A stretch of 64,000 bases of DNA from contig JAHFQZ010000002.1 of assembly GCA_023259055.1 (NCBI GenBank), positions 552,290 to 616,289 of the forward strand, given 5' to 3'. The position numbers and the translations under genes are program-made. The notes under the pieces were generated by a model that was not told the DNA's origin, made no database searches, and was given only the letters and a program-made list of their open reading frames with translations. Shown piece after piece: positions 27,041 through 36,420 of the stretch. The first letter of the stretch is position 1, and every line of letters begins with the position of its first letter. This DNA comes from Nitrosomonadales bacterium (lineage in GTDB: Bacteria > Pseudomonadota > Gammaproteobacteria > Burkholderiales > Gallionellaceae).

Positions 27041-27196
27041 TTAAGTTAGCTCCTGAAAAATAATGGGATTAATAGCCAGCTGTACCTGCACCGGATTCTG
27101 CACATCTTGCCCCGACGAATCCCGCTCCACAATCTTGTGCCTGGACATATCCGGAAAGCAACGCGTTCTTCTTTGGATTCCAGAGAGGCTGTTCAT
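27041..27196 (-). CDS. Possible 51-residue protein, coupled start
   Basis: The frame starts in the ATGA that overlaps the stop of the 49-residue frame and runs MNSLSGIQRRTRCFPDMSRH to FQELT, ending 11 bp before the SAP-like gene. No separate ribosome binding site is visible, as expected for coupling. The composition is basic then neutral, with no domain. It may be a real coupled gene or an accident of the intergenic region, so it is a weaker call than its neighbours. Confidence 0.35.
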   Translation of the reverse strand: MNSLSGIQRRTRCFPDMSRHKIVERDSSGQDVQNPVQVQLAINPIIFQELT

Positions 27197-27342
27197 AGCG
27201 TGTTTCTCGCCATATTCCACGCCCTGGCGTGATTGTGTTTGTGTCTCCGGTAGTAGATGTAATTACTGATGAATTTGCGAGTTTCATCAACCAGCTTATT
27301 TAAGCGGTTAAGTCTGCGTGGTATACCAATATAAAAGTGCAT
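27193..27342 (-). CDS. Basic 49-residue protein
   Basis: The frame reads MHFYIGIPRRLNRLNKLVDE then TRKFISNYIYYRRHKHNHAR and ends RNTL. GGAGGTGATTGGCC gives one of the best ribosome binding sites in the window. It is strongly basic and aromatic, with alternating helix-like pattern, so it could bind nucleic acid or membranes. Nothing similar is recognised. It is the first gene after element copy C, about 120 bp away, and leads a short set of frames ending in the SAP-like gene. Confidence 0.6.
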   Translation of the reverse strand: MHFYIGIPRRLNRLNKLVDETRKFISNYIYYRRHKHNHARAWNMARNTL

Positions 27343-27463
27343 GGCCAATCACCTCCGAAAGACTATCGATTGGCAATTCGCGCATACCGTATAAAAATTT
27401 GCGGCGTGTCGAAGGCAATCGAAGAGTTGTACTCGAATAATGTTCTCCGGCACGCAAAGTGTG

Positions 27464-27528
27464 CATAGGTGTTTGCCTGATTATGGCGTAAGGAAAAAGG
27501 AGAGTTTGCTGTCAGTGTTTGCCTGACA
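27464..27528 (-). promoter_or_regulatory. 65-bp repeated promoter-like element, copy C (SAP-like gene 2)
   Basis: On the minus strand the upstream box is TGTCAGGCAAACACTGACA and the second ATCAGGCAAACACC, identical cores 46 bp apart. TTACGC and TATGCA flank the second box with an 18-bp spacer. It heads the short reading frames at 27342-26835. The dyad TGTCAG/CTGACA in the first box is complete here and in copy A. It lies 162 bp from the end of prfC, with a terminator between them. Confidence 0.72.
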
Positions 27529-27646
27529 GATGGCAAGGAAGATGGGGTGTATCACTCGTGCCAGCTGTGGAACAGGGCAATCATGCAATGTGGGTTGCTG
27601 GGGTAGTTGGCTATTTTTGTGTTTATTGCTCTTGATCTTCAAATAA

Positions 27647-27676
27647 AAAATCTTGCCGTGATATTGGCAAGATTTT
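27647..27676 (-). terminator. Rho-independent terminator of prfC
   Basis: On the minus strand AAAATCTTGCC pairs with GGCAAGATTTT over an 8-base loop and the stem runs into further T residues. It begins 15 bp after the prfC stop, so it should end the prfC transcript before element copy C. Confidence 0.88.
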
Positions 27677-27690
27677 CTGTCAGAAGCTAC

Positions 27691-29346
27691 TTAGCCAAGT
27701 TGCTGGCCATGCTCGCGGGTAGCGTGGAACTGCACTTTAGGCCAGCGTTCCATCGTGAGGCGCAGGTTTACGCTGTTGTCGGCAAGATAGGCATAGTTGC
27801 CGTCCACATCGCGCGCCAGGCGGGCCTGGTTGGCCTTTACGAATTCATTCAGGTGCGCGGCATCGGGGCAGGTCACCCAGCGTGCGGTGTGAATGCCGGC
27901 ACGCTCGAACACGGCATCCACGCCGTATTCCGATTTCAGGCGATGCTCGACTACCTCGAATTGCAACTGTCCCACCGCGCCGATCAGCGGCGTGTTGTCC
28001 ACCAGCGGCGAGAATACCTGCACCGCGCCTTCTTCGCCCAGCTGGCGCAAGCCCTTTTCCAGTTGCTTCGCCTTCATCGGGTCGCGCAGGCGCGCGCGGC
28101 TGAACAGCTCCGGCGCGAAGTAGGGGATACCCTTGAAGGTGAGCGCCTCGCCCTCGGTAAGCACATCGCCGATCTGCAACTGGCCGTGGTTGTGTATGCC
28201 GATGATATCGCCCGCAAAAGCTTCGTCCATGCGCGAGCGTTCGTTAGCCATGAAGGTCACCGCATTGGCGAGCTTCATATCCTTGCCGGTGCGGCGATGC
28301 TTGACCTTCATGCCCGAAGTGTACTTGCCGGAGCATACGCGCAGAAACGCGATGCGGTCGCGGTGATTCGGATCCATGTTGGCCTGGATTTTGAAAACAA
28401 AACCGGTAAAGGCAGGCTCGGTCGGTTGCACCATGCGCACATCGGTGGCGCGCGGCAACGGCGGAGGTGCCCAGTCCACCAGCGCGCGTAGCACTTCACG
28501 CACGCCAAAATTATTCACGCCGGAACCGAAAAATACCGGCGATTGCTGACCCCGCAGAAATTCCTGCAGGTCGAACGATGCGCCCGCACCCATAACCAGC
28601 TCGGTCTCGTCGCGCATGGTCTGCATTTCGCTCGGGCATTGCTGCGCGAGCTGCTCGATTTGAGCGCCTTTTAATACTTCCACTTCCTGGCCGGCCTTAG
28701 CCTCTCCGGGGATGAAGCGCAGCACTTCGTCATTCAGCAGGTGATACACGCCATGGAAGCGTTTGCCCATACCGATAGGCCAGGTAACTGGCGCACATTT
28801 GATCTTCAGCACCGACTCGATTTCGTCCAGCACTTCCAGCGGGTCGCGCACTTCGCGATCCATCTTGTTGATGAAGGTGATGATCGGCGTGTTGCGCAGG
28901 CGGCACACTTCGAGCAGCTTGATGGTCTGCTCTTCCACTCCTTTGGCCGCATCGACCACCATTACCGCGGCATCCACTGCGGTCAGCACACGGTATGTGT
29001 CTTCGGAAAAATCCTGGTGGCCGGGGGTGTCGAGCAGGTTGATCACGCAATCGTCGTAGGTGAACTGCATTACCGAGCTGGCTACCGAGATGCCGCGCTG
29101 CTTTTCGATTTCCAGCCAATCGGATGTTGCATGGCGGCCGCTCTTGCGCGCCTTCACCGTGCCCGCCATCTGGATCGCGCCGCCGAACAGCAGCAGCTTT
29201 TCGGTGAGCGTGGTCTTGCCCGCATCGGGGTGGGAGATAATCGCAAAGGTACGGCGGCGTTTGACCTCTCGAATAACATCACTCTCTCTCGCGATATCCC
29301 CGGAGCTCGCCGCAGTGCTGATGTTTTCTGCTGATAATTGATTCAT
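27691..29346 (-). CDS. prfC: Peptide chain release factor 3
   Basis: RF3 is a GTPase that removes RF1 and RF2 from the ribosome after termination. The 551-residue protein has P-loop [13 protein letters not shown], switch motif [15 protein letters not shown], and [12 protein letters not shown] for guanine binding. Compared with the 529 of E. coli, it has about 22 extra residues at the N-terminus, rich in S and E. No strong ribosome binding site is seen before the ATG at 29346; an inverted repeat (ATGTTTTTAC/GTAAAACAT) lies directly upstream, so initiation may be unusual. Family call secure. Confidence 0.96.
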   Translation of the reverse strand: MNQLSAENISTAASSGDIARESDVIREVKRRRTFAIISHPDAGKTTLTEKLLLFGGAIQMAGTVKARKSGRHATSDWLEIEKQRGISVASSVMQFTYDDCVINLLDTPGHQDFSEDTYRVLTAVDAAVMVVDAAKGVEEQTIKLLEVCRLRNTPIITFINKMDREVRDPLEVLDEIESVLKIKCAPVTWPIGMGKRFHGVYHLLNDEVLRFIPGEAKAGQEVEVLKGAQIEQLAQQCPSEMQTMRDETELVMGAGASFDLQEFLRGQQSPVFFGSGVNNFGVREVLRALVDWAPPPLPRATDVRMVQPTEPAFTGFVFKIQANMDPNHRDRIAFLRVCSGKYTSGMKVKHRRTGKDMKLANAVTFMANERSRMDEAFAGDIIGIHNHGQLQIGDVLTEGEALTFKGIPYFAPELFSRARLRDPMKAKQLEKGLRQLGEEGAVQVFSPLVDNTPLIGAVGQLQFEVVEHRLKSEYGVDAVFERAGIHTARWVTCPDAAHLNEFVKANQARLARDVDGNYAYLADNSVNLRLTMERWPKVQFHATREHGQQLG

Positions 29347-29586
29347 ATGTTTTTACACGGTAAAACATAAAGGCTCGCTAGAGTTTAGCAAGCCTTCGTA
29401 AATTAGTTGGGGCGGGCAAAGCTGAACAACCGGCATAAGGATTCATGGTTCAACCGAGCATTTCAGGTTGATATTTTGCTCTTAATGCAACGAGGCGGCA
29501 TATTATCAGAAATCATCATATTACGCTTTTTTGATGCATCAACTTCATTCCGGTTGAAGCACTGAGTATGAAACTCGTAAGGGGGT

Positions 29587-29915
29587 ATGCAGGTTCTGGC
29601 GGATGGCCGCAGCGTTTATCTCCCGCCATTCAGCAGCGTGAGCTGGGAAGACATCCCGCTTCATATTACCGACATCGAACGTATAGAGGTCGTTCGCGGT
29701 CCCGTAGCAGCCTCATATGGAGCAAACTCAGTGCAAGGGGTGATCAACATCATCACACGGGATGCGTCGAACGTAGATGGAACCCGTGTTTCGGCTACAA
29801 AAGGGAACGGTGGAATTTCGGATGTGTCCGCGCATCTGGGAAAAGTCGGAACAGAACTGGATTACCAGTTTACGCTGGGCTACCGCGCCGACAATGGATT
29901 TGACACAAATATGAA
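29587..29915 (+). pseudogene. Truncated TonB-dependent receptor remnant
   Basis: About 110 codons match the plug domain of TonB-dependent outer-membrane receptors: QVLADGRSVYLPPFSSVSWE, HITDIERIEVVRGPVAASYG and SVQGVINIITRDA. The signal peptide, TonB box and first plug strand are missing upstream, and the beta barrel is missing downstream, where the sequence turns into a repeat-like stretch near 29930 (CTAATCTGCGTGCCCACC). GGGGG before the ATG at 29587 is not enough to make this a working gene. It is a decayed remnant next to the TPR/outer-membrane gene. The flanks 29347-29586 and 29916-30031 show nothing else. Confidence 0.75.
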
Positions 29916-30031
29916 AGTAATGTTACCCGCATGGCTAATCTGCGTGCCCACCCTACGCCCTAACCAAAACCAAACACCGCCATCACGCTGCCGTTCAAAT
30001 CCTGTCAGCGTGATGAAATGTCCCCGCTAGT

Positions 30032-30322
30032 TCAGCAAGGCATATTGTTTTTGCAGCATACAATAGGTCCAACCGGTGTCGGACAATGCGTCAGTATGCA
30101 CCCGGTGGGGCAACTTAAAATACTCTTGTTAGTTGCGGCGCTCTTGGCCTTTTTCTTTTTCTTCTTGGTTTTCTTAGGCGTTTCTTTGCCCGACTGGGCG
30201 GCGGGCGCCGTCTGCGCCGAACTTTCCGAAGCAGGCGGGTTGGCAGGTGCGCCCGCTGTATCGGCCGCCCAGATAGGCGCGGCAAAGATCAAGGATAACA
30301 AAAACAACAGCAGGTTTTTCAT
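30032..30322 (-). CDS. Exported Lys- and Cys-rich small protein, 96 aa
   Basis: A signal peptide (MKNLLLFLLSLIFAAPIWA) is followed by an Ala/Pro-rich stretch, a lysine run (PKKTKKKKKKAKS) and a cysteine-rich tail with six cysteines (SCPTGC, THC, VCCKNNMPC). The lysines could bind polyanions or membranes and the tail could hold metal or disulfides. GGAG precedes the ATG. It lies 47 bp after the big TPR/barrel gene on the same strand, so it could be a partner or cargo of that protein. Not recognised as a known family. Confidence 0.7.
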   Translation of the reverse strand: MKNLLLFLLSLIFAAPIWAADTAGAPANPPASESSAQTAPAAQSGKETPKKTKKKKKKAKSAATNKSILSCPTGCILTHCPTPVGPIVCCKNNMPC

Positions 30323-30368
30323 GGCTACACTCCTTTTGTGGTTAAAAATATATACGGCTCTGGCTCCC

Positions 30369-33344
30369 TCACCAAGCCATTTTGAGTTTGGCATACACCA
30401 GCCGCCCCTTGCTGAAGCGCGGATTGAGCGGGTCAATCTCCGTGTATTGAAAGCGCGTATCGGTGGCATTGCGCACACCGGCGGTCAACGAGCCTGTTCG
30501 GTTGAACTGCCAACTCAGGTCGGCATCCAGTTGATTGAAGCCATCCTGATGAGCGACCAGTATGGGTGTAAATAAGATTGGATCAGGTGATTGTTGTGTA
30601 CCAGCGACCTGGTTATGGCTCCATGCCCAATTCATCGTCCATTGCTCATTGGCGAACCAGCGCAGGTTCAATTGTTGCGAGCGCAAGCGCTGCTCATTGA
30701 CAGAATCGGGCGCGTAGAATAGAGGATCGTTCTGGATACGCTCATCATCATAGGCCAGACTCACGACCCATGGCTTCCCCTGCGGTTGCCAGTGCAAGGC
30801 TAATCTGGATTCATCAACTTGCTGCCAGAGCAAAATTTGCTCCGGTGGGACAGGAGCGGCCGGTATGTCAGTCTTGCGCCGCTGTGTTTGTGCGGCCAGC
30901 AACCAGTCGTGGCTCAGTTGCTTATCCCCGCCCAAAGCAACTGCATGCACCCATTGGCCGTTATCGCCGGGGCGGGTCAGCAAGATGCCCGCGAGGCTAA
31001 CCGGCGCAAGCGTGGCGTCGCCCACCGCGTGAGCATCCATGCCTTGCCATGCCGCGAGGCGCACATGCGCCCCGCTATCCGGCGTGTAAACCAGGCCAAA
31101 TTTGGGCAACCAATGTTGCATGTATGTTTTGCTGAGCTGATCGTCTATTTTTCCAAAGCCCAATCCCGCATCCAGTTGCCAATTCGGATTCAGCGTCTGC
31201 TGCCAGGCCGCATACAATTGTTGCGAATTTTGTGTGCCCCCGAAGGCGAAGGAATATAAGGGGATCAAATAATTTGCTTGCCCGCGAGTCTGCTGCACAC
31301 CCCATTGCGTGGCATAGGTCGTCCCACTGCGGCGATATTGCAATTCCTCGCTGTGCGCGTTGCTGCTGCCATTCACTGTATAGAGATATATTGGCGGCAC
31401 AGAGAAATCGTTATAGTTGATTGCCAGATCGGTCTGCTGCTGGCTCCATAAAGCACGCAACTCGCTGTCGTCCGTCAGGCCATGGCGCAAGCCCAGGCGC
31501 GTTATCCGGCTGTTGTCCTCAGTCGTAATATGCCACCCCGCCGGATCCGCCGGATTCATTGTCTCGCCACGTTGCGAATTAAAAGCCTGGGATGACACAA
31601 ACGCCTGCGTAGATAGTGTCGGACGCCATTGCACGGTTGCCTGCCATAGGCGGTTATCGAGACCCTCGAAAGGCGCAAATCCGTCGGTTTTGAACTGGCG
31701 CTGCGCGATGCCCAGCTCCAGCGTGTCGTTGCCCACTCCCAGACGGATTTGTTCACCGTTGGTATTCTGGCTGCCGCCAACGGCATCGGCTTCCAGCATG
31801 GTGCTCCCGCCGAACAGCTCGTCATAATTGTTGTAGCTTGTTTGCTGCGCACTGAGTCCGCTGACTGCGCCATGCTGCGGGGTCGTTGCGCCGGTCTGTC
31901 CCGCGCCGTCGCCATAGATATCCAATGCGGCAGGCAGGTTGCCCGGCCTTTCATTGAACAGGCTTTGCAGCAGCAGGCTGCGCCGCGCCGATTCGCCGAA
32001 GCGCTGCCCTTGCAGAAGATCGGCCTGATTTCTCAAATTGGCCGAATTTTTTTCGCCGGACGAGTCGGTCAGGGTGTGGAACGCGAGGCTTTCCAGTCCC
32101 AAGCGCCGCTGTATCTCGGCGAGATTGGCCTGCAATAATTGCTCGTCTTCCCTGAGCAAACGTTCGCCGCGATAAACCGAGCGATATGCCGTCCGCGCCT
32201 GTGCCTGACGCAAACTTTCGTGGGCGTCCAGCGGACGGTTGGCCTGCAATTCCGCCTGCGCCTGATACAGCCAGGGGGTGGGGTCTTTGGGGTCGGCTTG
32301 TTGCGCGCTGCGCCAGCTTGCCCTTGCGGCTTCGGTTTGGCCGGATTGCTGTTGCGCGCGCCCCAGATAAGTGAGGATCAGCGCGTTGCCGGGATCGGCT
32401 TCGTTCGCCGCCTGCAATTTTTGCAGCCCGGCCTGGAAGTTGCCCAGCTTTATTTCGGCCAACCCCAGGCCCAGTAATGCCTTGGCGTCTTTGGGGGCGC
32501 GCTGCAAGGCGGCTTCAAACGCGGCTTTGGCTTCTTTCGCATGGCCCTCGATCAGCGAGGTCAGGCCGCTCACGGCGAAGACATAGGGGTGCGCGCCATT
32601 CGCCTCCTGCGCCCGGTTCACCAGCGTCCTGGCAGCTTGAGTCTGGCCTAGGGTCAGCGCGAGTTCAGCCTCGCGCGCCAGGGTGATTGCTGATGGCGGT
32701 GTGCCGGTATTCGATGTGCTGGTATTCGAAGCCTGGGTATTAAAGCCGTGCACCACTTCGCGTGCTTCCGCCAAACGCCCCACACTCTGCAAAGCATAGG
32801 ACAGAGCCAGATGCGGCAAAAGACCGCCCCGCATACCGCCCCCAAGGCCTTGCGCATGTCGCGCCTCATCCAGTGCTTGCTGCATTTGCCCCTGTTGCAG
32901 ATGCGCCATGGCGGTGAGCGCGTAGGCATCCGCAGCAAATGGAGTTTTGCCAAGCAAAGGTGCCAGTGTTTCCACCACCTGCTGAGGCTGATTACCTTGC
33001 AGCAAAAAGCTGGCGCGCAACAAATTCATCTCGGCCTTTGCATCCTCACCAGCCTGCCCGCTTTTGCCCGCTTCGTCGAGCAGGATCATGGCGTCGAGAA
33101 AGCGTCCTTCCTGCTGCGCCTGCAAGGCAGCTTGCATCGCGGGAGTGGGCTGCAACGGCTGGTATTGAGTTGCCACATCAGGCAAAGTCCAGAGCGCGCT
33201 TCGGTCTCGCCCCATGGTTTGCTCCGACGGAGGCTGGATGTCCCCCAGAAATGCATCTCCATCGGCGGCCTGCGCGACTACGGTCACCAGGCTTGATGCT
33301 GCGATGCATAAAAACGGCAAAATAAAAATACGTATATTTTTCAT
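30369..33344 (-). CDS. TPR protein with C-terminal outer-membrane barrel
   Basis: The 991-residue protein has a signal peptide (MKNIRIFILPFLCIAASSL), then about 400 residues of tetratricopeptide repeats (patterns such as ALLGLGLAEIKLGNFQAGLQ and LTYLGRAQQQSGQTEAARAS), then a long beta-rich half ending in FSKGRLVYAKLKMAW. The C-terminal aromatic residue and the strand pattern are those of proteins inserted by the BAM complex. The layout resembles PgaA-type export porins and TPR/TonB-like receptors. It may export or bind a polysaccharide or peptide. The neighbours are the Cys-rich exported peptide and a receptor remnant. Function is inferred from layout only. Confidence 0.75.
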   Translation of the reverse strand: MKNIRIFILPFLCIAASSLVTVVAQAADGDAFLGDIQPPSEQTMGRDRSALWTLPDVATQYQPLQPTPAMQAALQAQQEGRFLDAMILLDEAGKSGQAGEDAKAEMNLLRASFLLQGNQPQQVVETLAPLLGKTPFAADAYALTAMAHLQQGQMQQALDEARHAQGLGGGMRGGLLPHLALSYALQSVGRLAEAREVVHGFNTQASNTSTSNTGTPPSAITLAREAELALTLGQTQAARTLVNRAQEANGAHPYVFAVSGLTSLIEGHAKEAKAAFEAALQRAPKDAKALLGLGLAEIKLGNFQAGLQKLQAANEADPGNALILTYLGRAQQQSGQTEAARASWRSAQQADPKDPTPWLYQAQAELQANRPLDAHESLRQAQARTAYRSVYRGERLLREDEQLLQANLAEIQRRLGLESLAFHTLTDSSGEKNSANLRNQADLLQGQRFGESARRSLLLQSLFNERPGNLPAALDIYGDGAGQTGATTPQHGAVSGLSAQQTSYNNYDELFGGSTMLEADAVGGSQNTNGEQIRLGVGNDTLELGIAQRQFKTDGFAPFEGLDNRLWQATVQWRPTLSTQAFVSSQAFNSQRGETMNPADPAGWHITTEDNSRITRLGLRHGLTDDSELRALWSQQQTDLAINYNDFSVPPIYLYTVNGSSNAHSEELQYRRSGTTYATQWGVQQTRGQANYLIPLYSFAFGGTQNSQQLYAAWQQTLNPNWQLDAGLGFGKIDDQLSKTYMQHWLPKFGLVYTPDSGAHVRLAAWQGMDAHAVGDATLAPVSLAGILLTRPGDNGQWVHAVALGGDKQLSHDWLLAAQTQRRKTDIPAAPVPPEQILLWQQVDESRLALHWQPQGKPWVVSLAYDDERIQNDPLFYAPDSVNEQRLRSQQLNLRWFANEQWTMNWAWSHNQVAGTQQSPDPILFTPILVAHQDGFNQLDADLSWQFNRTGSLTAGVRNATDTRFQYTEIDPLNPRFSKGRLVYAKLKMAW

Positions 33345-33667
33345 GGTCCCCCCTAGTCTTTTCTGCTTATATCAAATTAAAACGGTTGCCAGTATAGTCA
33401 GGCGGCCAGTTTTTTACAGGAAAATAATATTCATGGAACATTTGTGCGTCCCAGCGCCCTAACTATTATGCGCAGGCTGGATTTGAGAGCTGCAAAGGCA
33501 TTTGGCAAGCCGCATGAAAGCGGCGGAGGAGAAGTGGCGCTGGTGGTCCAGAATGCATTCCGTGATAACTGCACGGAATACGCTGCTGCACCTCAGACGA
33601 GCGGCAAAATAATTTTTAACCGGAGCGCCTTCCTTACGGCGACCATGGGCTTCTAGGACTGACACCA
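33345..33667. other. Divergent intergenic region, no supported gene
   Basis: This 323-bp gap separates the minus-strand TPR gene from the plus-strand binding-protein gene. Open frames on both strands here (33444-33656 plus, 33459-33743 minus) lack ribosome binding sites, domains and plausible composition. It must hold the promoters of both transcripts; I see no clear -35/-10 pair, repeat or hairpin. Confidence 0.5.
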
Positions 33668-34606
33668 ATGTTCCGCCAGATAGCCATCCTGTTATTGTCA
33701 GGCACTGCCGTGCTGATGGCAGGTGCTGCTTGGCCAGGAACATTGAATGTCAGTTTGATCCTGAGCGACAGCAGTCCTCCCTACCGGCAATTTTCAGAGT
33801 CGTTCAACAAGGCGCTTGCCGCAAATAAAGCCGATGTGACTGTTGTCGAATCACCGTTGACCGGTAGTGCCGCTCATGCCGATTTGATCGTCGCTGTCGG
33901 CATGAAAGCCACGGAAATTGCCTTTGCCCAAAACGGAACGCCGGTGTTGGCCGTGATGGTTCCCGAGACCGGTTACCAGGAGATGCTGGCACGCGCTTCC
34001 CGGCAACCGCCTGTTCATAAGATTTCGGTAATTTACCTGAACCAGCCATGGGATCGGCAGATCGATTTATTGCATGCCGCGCTTCCTGAACGGCGCAGGA
34101 TAGGTTTGCTTTATTCGCCGGACTCGCACATTGACGTTGAAGGTTTGCGAGAGCGTATTGCCAAGCGGGGCGGGCTGCTGGTTGCGCAGCCAGTAAGCTC
34201 CGAAGACAGGTTGTACTCAATCCTTGAAAACGTCCTGGCAAAAAGCGATGTGCTGCTTGCGATACCGGATAACGCGATTTACAACAGCAGCAATATTCGC
34301 AACACCCTGCTGACCAGTTATCGTCTTGGCGTTCCCCTTATCGGCCTGTCCCAATCCTATGTCAATGCCGGCGCGCTATGCGCAGTTTTTTCCACGCCTG
34401 AACAGATTGCTGATCAGGCCGGCGCCACGGTGATTTCCTTTTCGCAGAACGCGCGGTTACCGGCCCCCCAATATCTCGCCGATTTCACTATAGCGGTGAA
34501 TCAGCAAGTAGCTCGATCCCTGGGTATTGAATTACCCTCCCCGGAACAAATCCATAGCCAAATGGACAAGGCCCAAATGGGCAGGGCTGGGAGGCAGGGA
34601 AAATGA
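33668..34606 (+). CDS. ABC-type substrate-binding-like protein (PF04392-like)
   Basis: A signal peptide (MFRQIAILLLSGTAVLMAGA) is followed by a two-lobed periplasmic-binding fold. The patterns ADLIVAVGMKATEIAFAQNG, ALPERRRIGLLYSPDSHIDV and VLLAIPDNAIYNSSNIRN match the uncharacterised 'ABC transporter substrate-binding' family that often stands without a permease. Its stop overlaps the start of the GGDEF sensor (ATGA), so the two proteins are made together. A likely role is a periplasmic ligand sensor for the cyclase. The ligand is unknown. Confidence 0.85.
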   Translation: MFRQIAILLLSGTAVLMAGAAWPGTLNVSLILSDSSPPYRQFSESFNKALAANKADVTVVESPLTGSAAHADLIVAVGMKATEIAFAQNGTPVLAVMVPETGYQEMLARASRQPPVHKISVIYLNQPWDRQIDLLHAALPERRRIGLLYSPDSHIDVEGLRERIAKRGGLLVAQPVSSEDRLYSILENVLAKSDVLLAIPDNAIYNSSNIRNTLLTSYRLGVPLIGLSQSYVNAGALCAVFSTPEQIADQAGATVISFSQNARLPAPQYLADFTIAVNQQVARSLGIELPSPEQIHSQMDKAQMGRAGRQGK

Positions 34607-36405
34607 GGCAATACAGCATCCGTCAGCATGTCGCATGGTTGACGCTTTTCCCGCTGCTGATACTGGCGGTCAGCCTGGAGTCGTTTTTCCTGCATGACCG
34701 TTTTTCCGATTTGGATCGTGACCTTATAGAGCGCGGCCAGCTCATTGCGCGACAGCTCGCATCCAGCAGCGAGTACGGAGTGTTTTCCAATAATCGGTTT
34801 TACTTGCAGAACATCGCGCAGGGCGCTTTGCAGCAATCGGACGTGCGCGGTGTGGCCATCCTGAATGCGGCTTCCGTGAGCATGTTTGAAGAGGGGGAGT
34901 TTTCCAGTGTATCGGCCAGTGCGCCGGAATATCCGGCCGCATATGCAAACTCGTCTATGCCAGAGAGGACAACGCCAGAAAGGACAACGACAGAGCGCCA
35001 CGGTCAAGCCAGACTGACGCAAGTAGACAAAGTCAAAGGAATCGTCAATCTGCAGACACCAATTCAAAGCAGCAGCGAAAGTTTGTGGGTGTATCAGCCT
35101 ATCGTTGCGGCGCAAGTAGCGCTGGATGAGCTTGAAGATAAGCCTGGGGTAAAGCACACAGTTCAGCCGGTGGGCGCAGTCATTTTGGAATTGAGCCGTG
35201 TGCGAACCGTGCAACTCAAATCGCGGATGATCTGGTTGACGATAGGCGCGACGCTGTTGTTTTTAGCGCTTCCCTGTTGTTTGATATTGCTCATCAGCAC
35301 GAGCATCACTTCTCCAATTCGCAAGTTGAGCGATGCCGTTCATGAGATAGGCAGCGGCAAGCTGGAGACGCGTGTCTCTTTGTCCAGCCATGTGAGCGAA
35401 CTGAGCGCCATGGAACGCGGAATAAATGATATGGCCGCACAGTTGCAGCATGAGAATGCGGTTTTGCGTCGACGCGAGCGAGAGGCGACACGCATCGCCG
35501 CAATCGCCTTCGAGTCGCATGAGGGAATGATGGTTACCGATGCCAATGGAGTAATTATCCGGGTCAACGATGCGTTCACTAAAATTACCGGCTACACGTC
35601 TGAAGAGGCGGTTGGCCAGACGCCAAAATTGCTCAAATCTGTTGTTCAGAATGCGGATTTTTATGCCGCGATGTGGGACAGGATCAATTGCACCGGGGCA
35701 TGGCAGGGAGAAATCTGGAACCGGCGCAAGAGCGGTGAAATTTTTCCTGCTTGGGCCGCCATCACTGCGGTGGAAAAAGAAGAAGGTGACGTTGCCTATT
35801 ACGTTGCCACCTATACAGATATCACGATTCGCAAGGCAGCCGAGCATGAAATCAATAATATGGCTTACTTTGACGCATTGACCCAATTGCCGAATCGTCG
35901 CATGTTTGTCGACCGGTTTACCAAGGTGATGGCGGCAAGCAAACGAAGCGGACGATATGGCGCGCTGATGTTCATTGATCTGGACAACTTCAAGCCGCTT
36001 AACGACCAATACGGGCATGCGGCAGGCGATTTGCTTCTGGTCGAAGTGTCTCGCAGGCTTGTCAGCTGCATACGAGAGGTGGATACCGTCGCACGATTTG
36101 GCGGAGATGAATTTGTGGTGATGTTGAGCGAGCTGGATACCGATCAAGCAGAATCCACCGCGCAAGCAGGCATCGTTGCGGAAAAAATCCGGGATACTCT
36201 GTCAGGGCCGTATACGTTGACGATAAATCCGAGCGGCCAAGCGAGCTGTACTGTGGAGCACTGCTGCACCTCGAGTATCGGCGTGGTGCTGTTTGCAGGC
36301 CATGAAACCAGCGAGGAAGAGCTGATCAGGCATGCCGACCGGGCGATGTATCATGCGAAGGAAGGCGGGCGCAATACAGTCCGTTTTCATGGGCTGTATA
36401 TGTAA
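34603..36405 (+). CDS. Membrane diguanylate cyclase: HAMP-PAS-GGDEF
   Basis: This 600-residue protein has membrane helix 1 (about 12-30), a periplasmic part of about 175 residues, helix 2 (about 208-232), a HAMP linker (TSITSPIRKLSDAVHEIGSG), a PAS domain (about 290-410, GMMVTDANGVIIRVNDAFTK), and a GGDEF domain (about 430-600). RFGGDEFVVML carries an intact active site, and RxxD (REVD) five residues before it is an intact inhibitory site, so feedback by c-di-GMP is expected. It overlaps the binding-protein gene by 4 bp. A short low-complexity repeat (ERTTPERTTTER) lies in the periplasmic part. Confidence 0.93.
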   Translation: MRQYSIRQHVAWLTLFPLLILAVSLESFFLHDRFSDLDRDLIERGQLIARQLASSSEYGVFSNNRFYLQNIAQGALQQSDVRGVAILNAASVSMFEEGEFSSVSASAPEYPAAYANSSMPERTTPERTTTERHGQARLTQVDKVKGIVNLQTPIQSSSESLWVYQPIVAAQVALDELEDKPGVKHTVQPVGAVILELSRVRTVQLKSRMIWLTIGATLLFLALPCCLILLISTSITSPIRKLSDAVHEIGSGKLETRVSLSSHVSELSAMERGINDMAAQLQHENAVLRRREREATRIAAIAFESHEGMMVTDANGVIIRVNDAFTKITGYTSEEAVGQTPKLLKSVVQNADFYAAMWDRINCTGAWQGEIWNRRKSGEIFPAWAAITAVEKEEGDVAYYVATYTDITIRKAAEHEINNMAYFDALTQLPNRRMFVDRFTKVMAASKRSGRYGALMFIDLDNFKPLNDQYGHAAGDLLLVEVSRRLVSCIREVDTVARFGGDEFVVMLSELDTDQAESTAQAGIVAEKIRDTLSGPYTLTINPSGQASCTVEHCCTSSIGVVLFAGHETSEEELIRHADRAMYHAKEGGRNTVRFHGLYM

Positions 36406-36420
36406 ATTCCAGAAAAAGTT

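Noticed and set aside
27069..27290. 73-codon minus-strand frame after element C
   Set aside because: It overlaps the 49-residue frame with the much better ribosome site, and its sequence has no domain or plausible pattern.
29568..29903. 111-codon plus-strand frame over the TonB remnant
   Set aside because: The other frame (29587 onward) carries clear TonB plug motifs; this one is a shadow.
33444..33743. Open frames on both strands in the gap before the binding-protein gene
   Set aside because: No ribosome binding site, no recognisable domain, and the two frames overlap each other on opposite strands.
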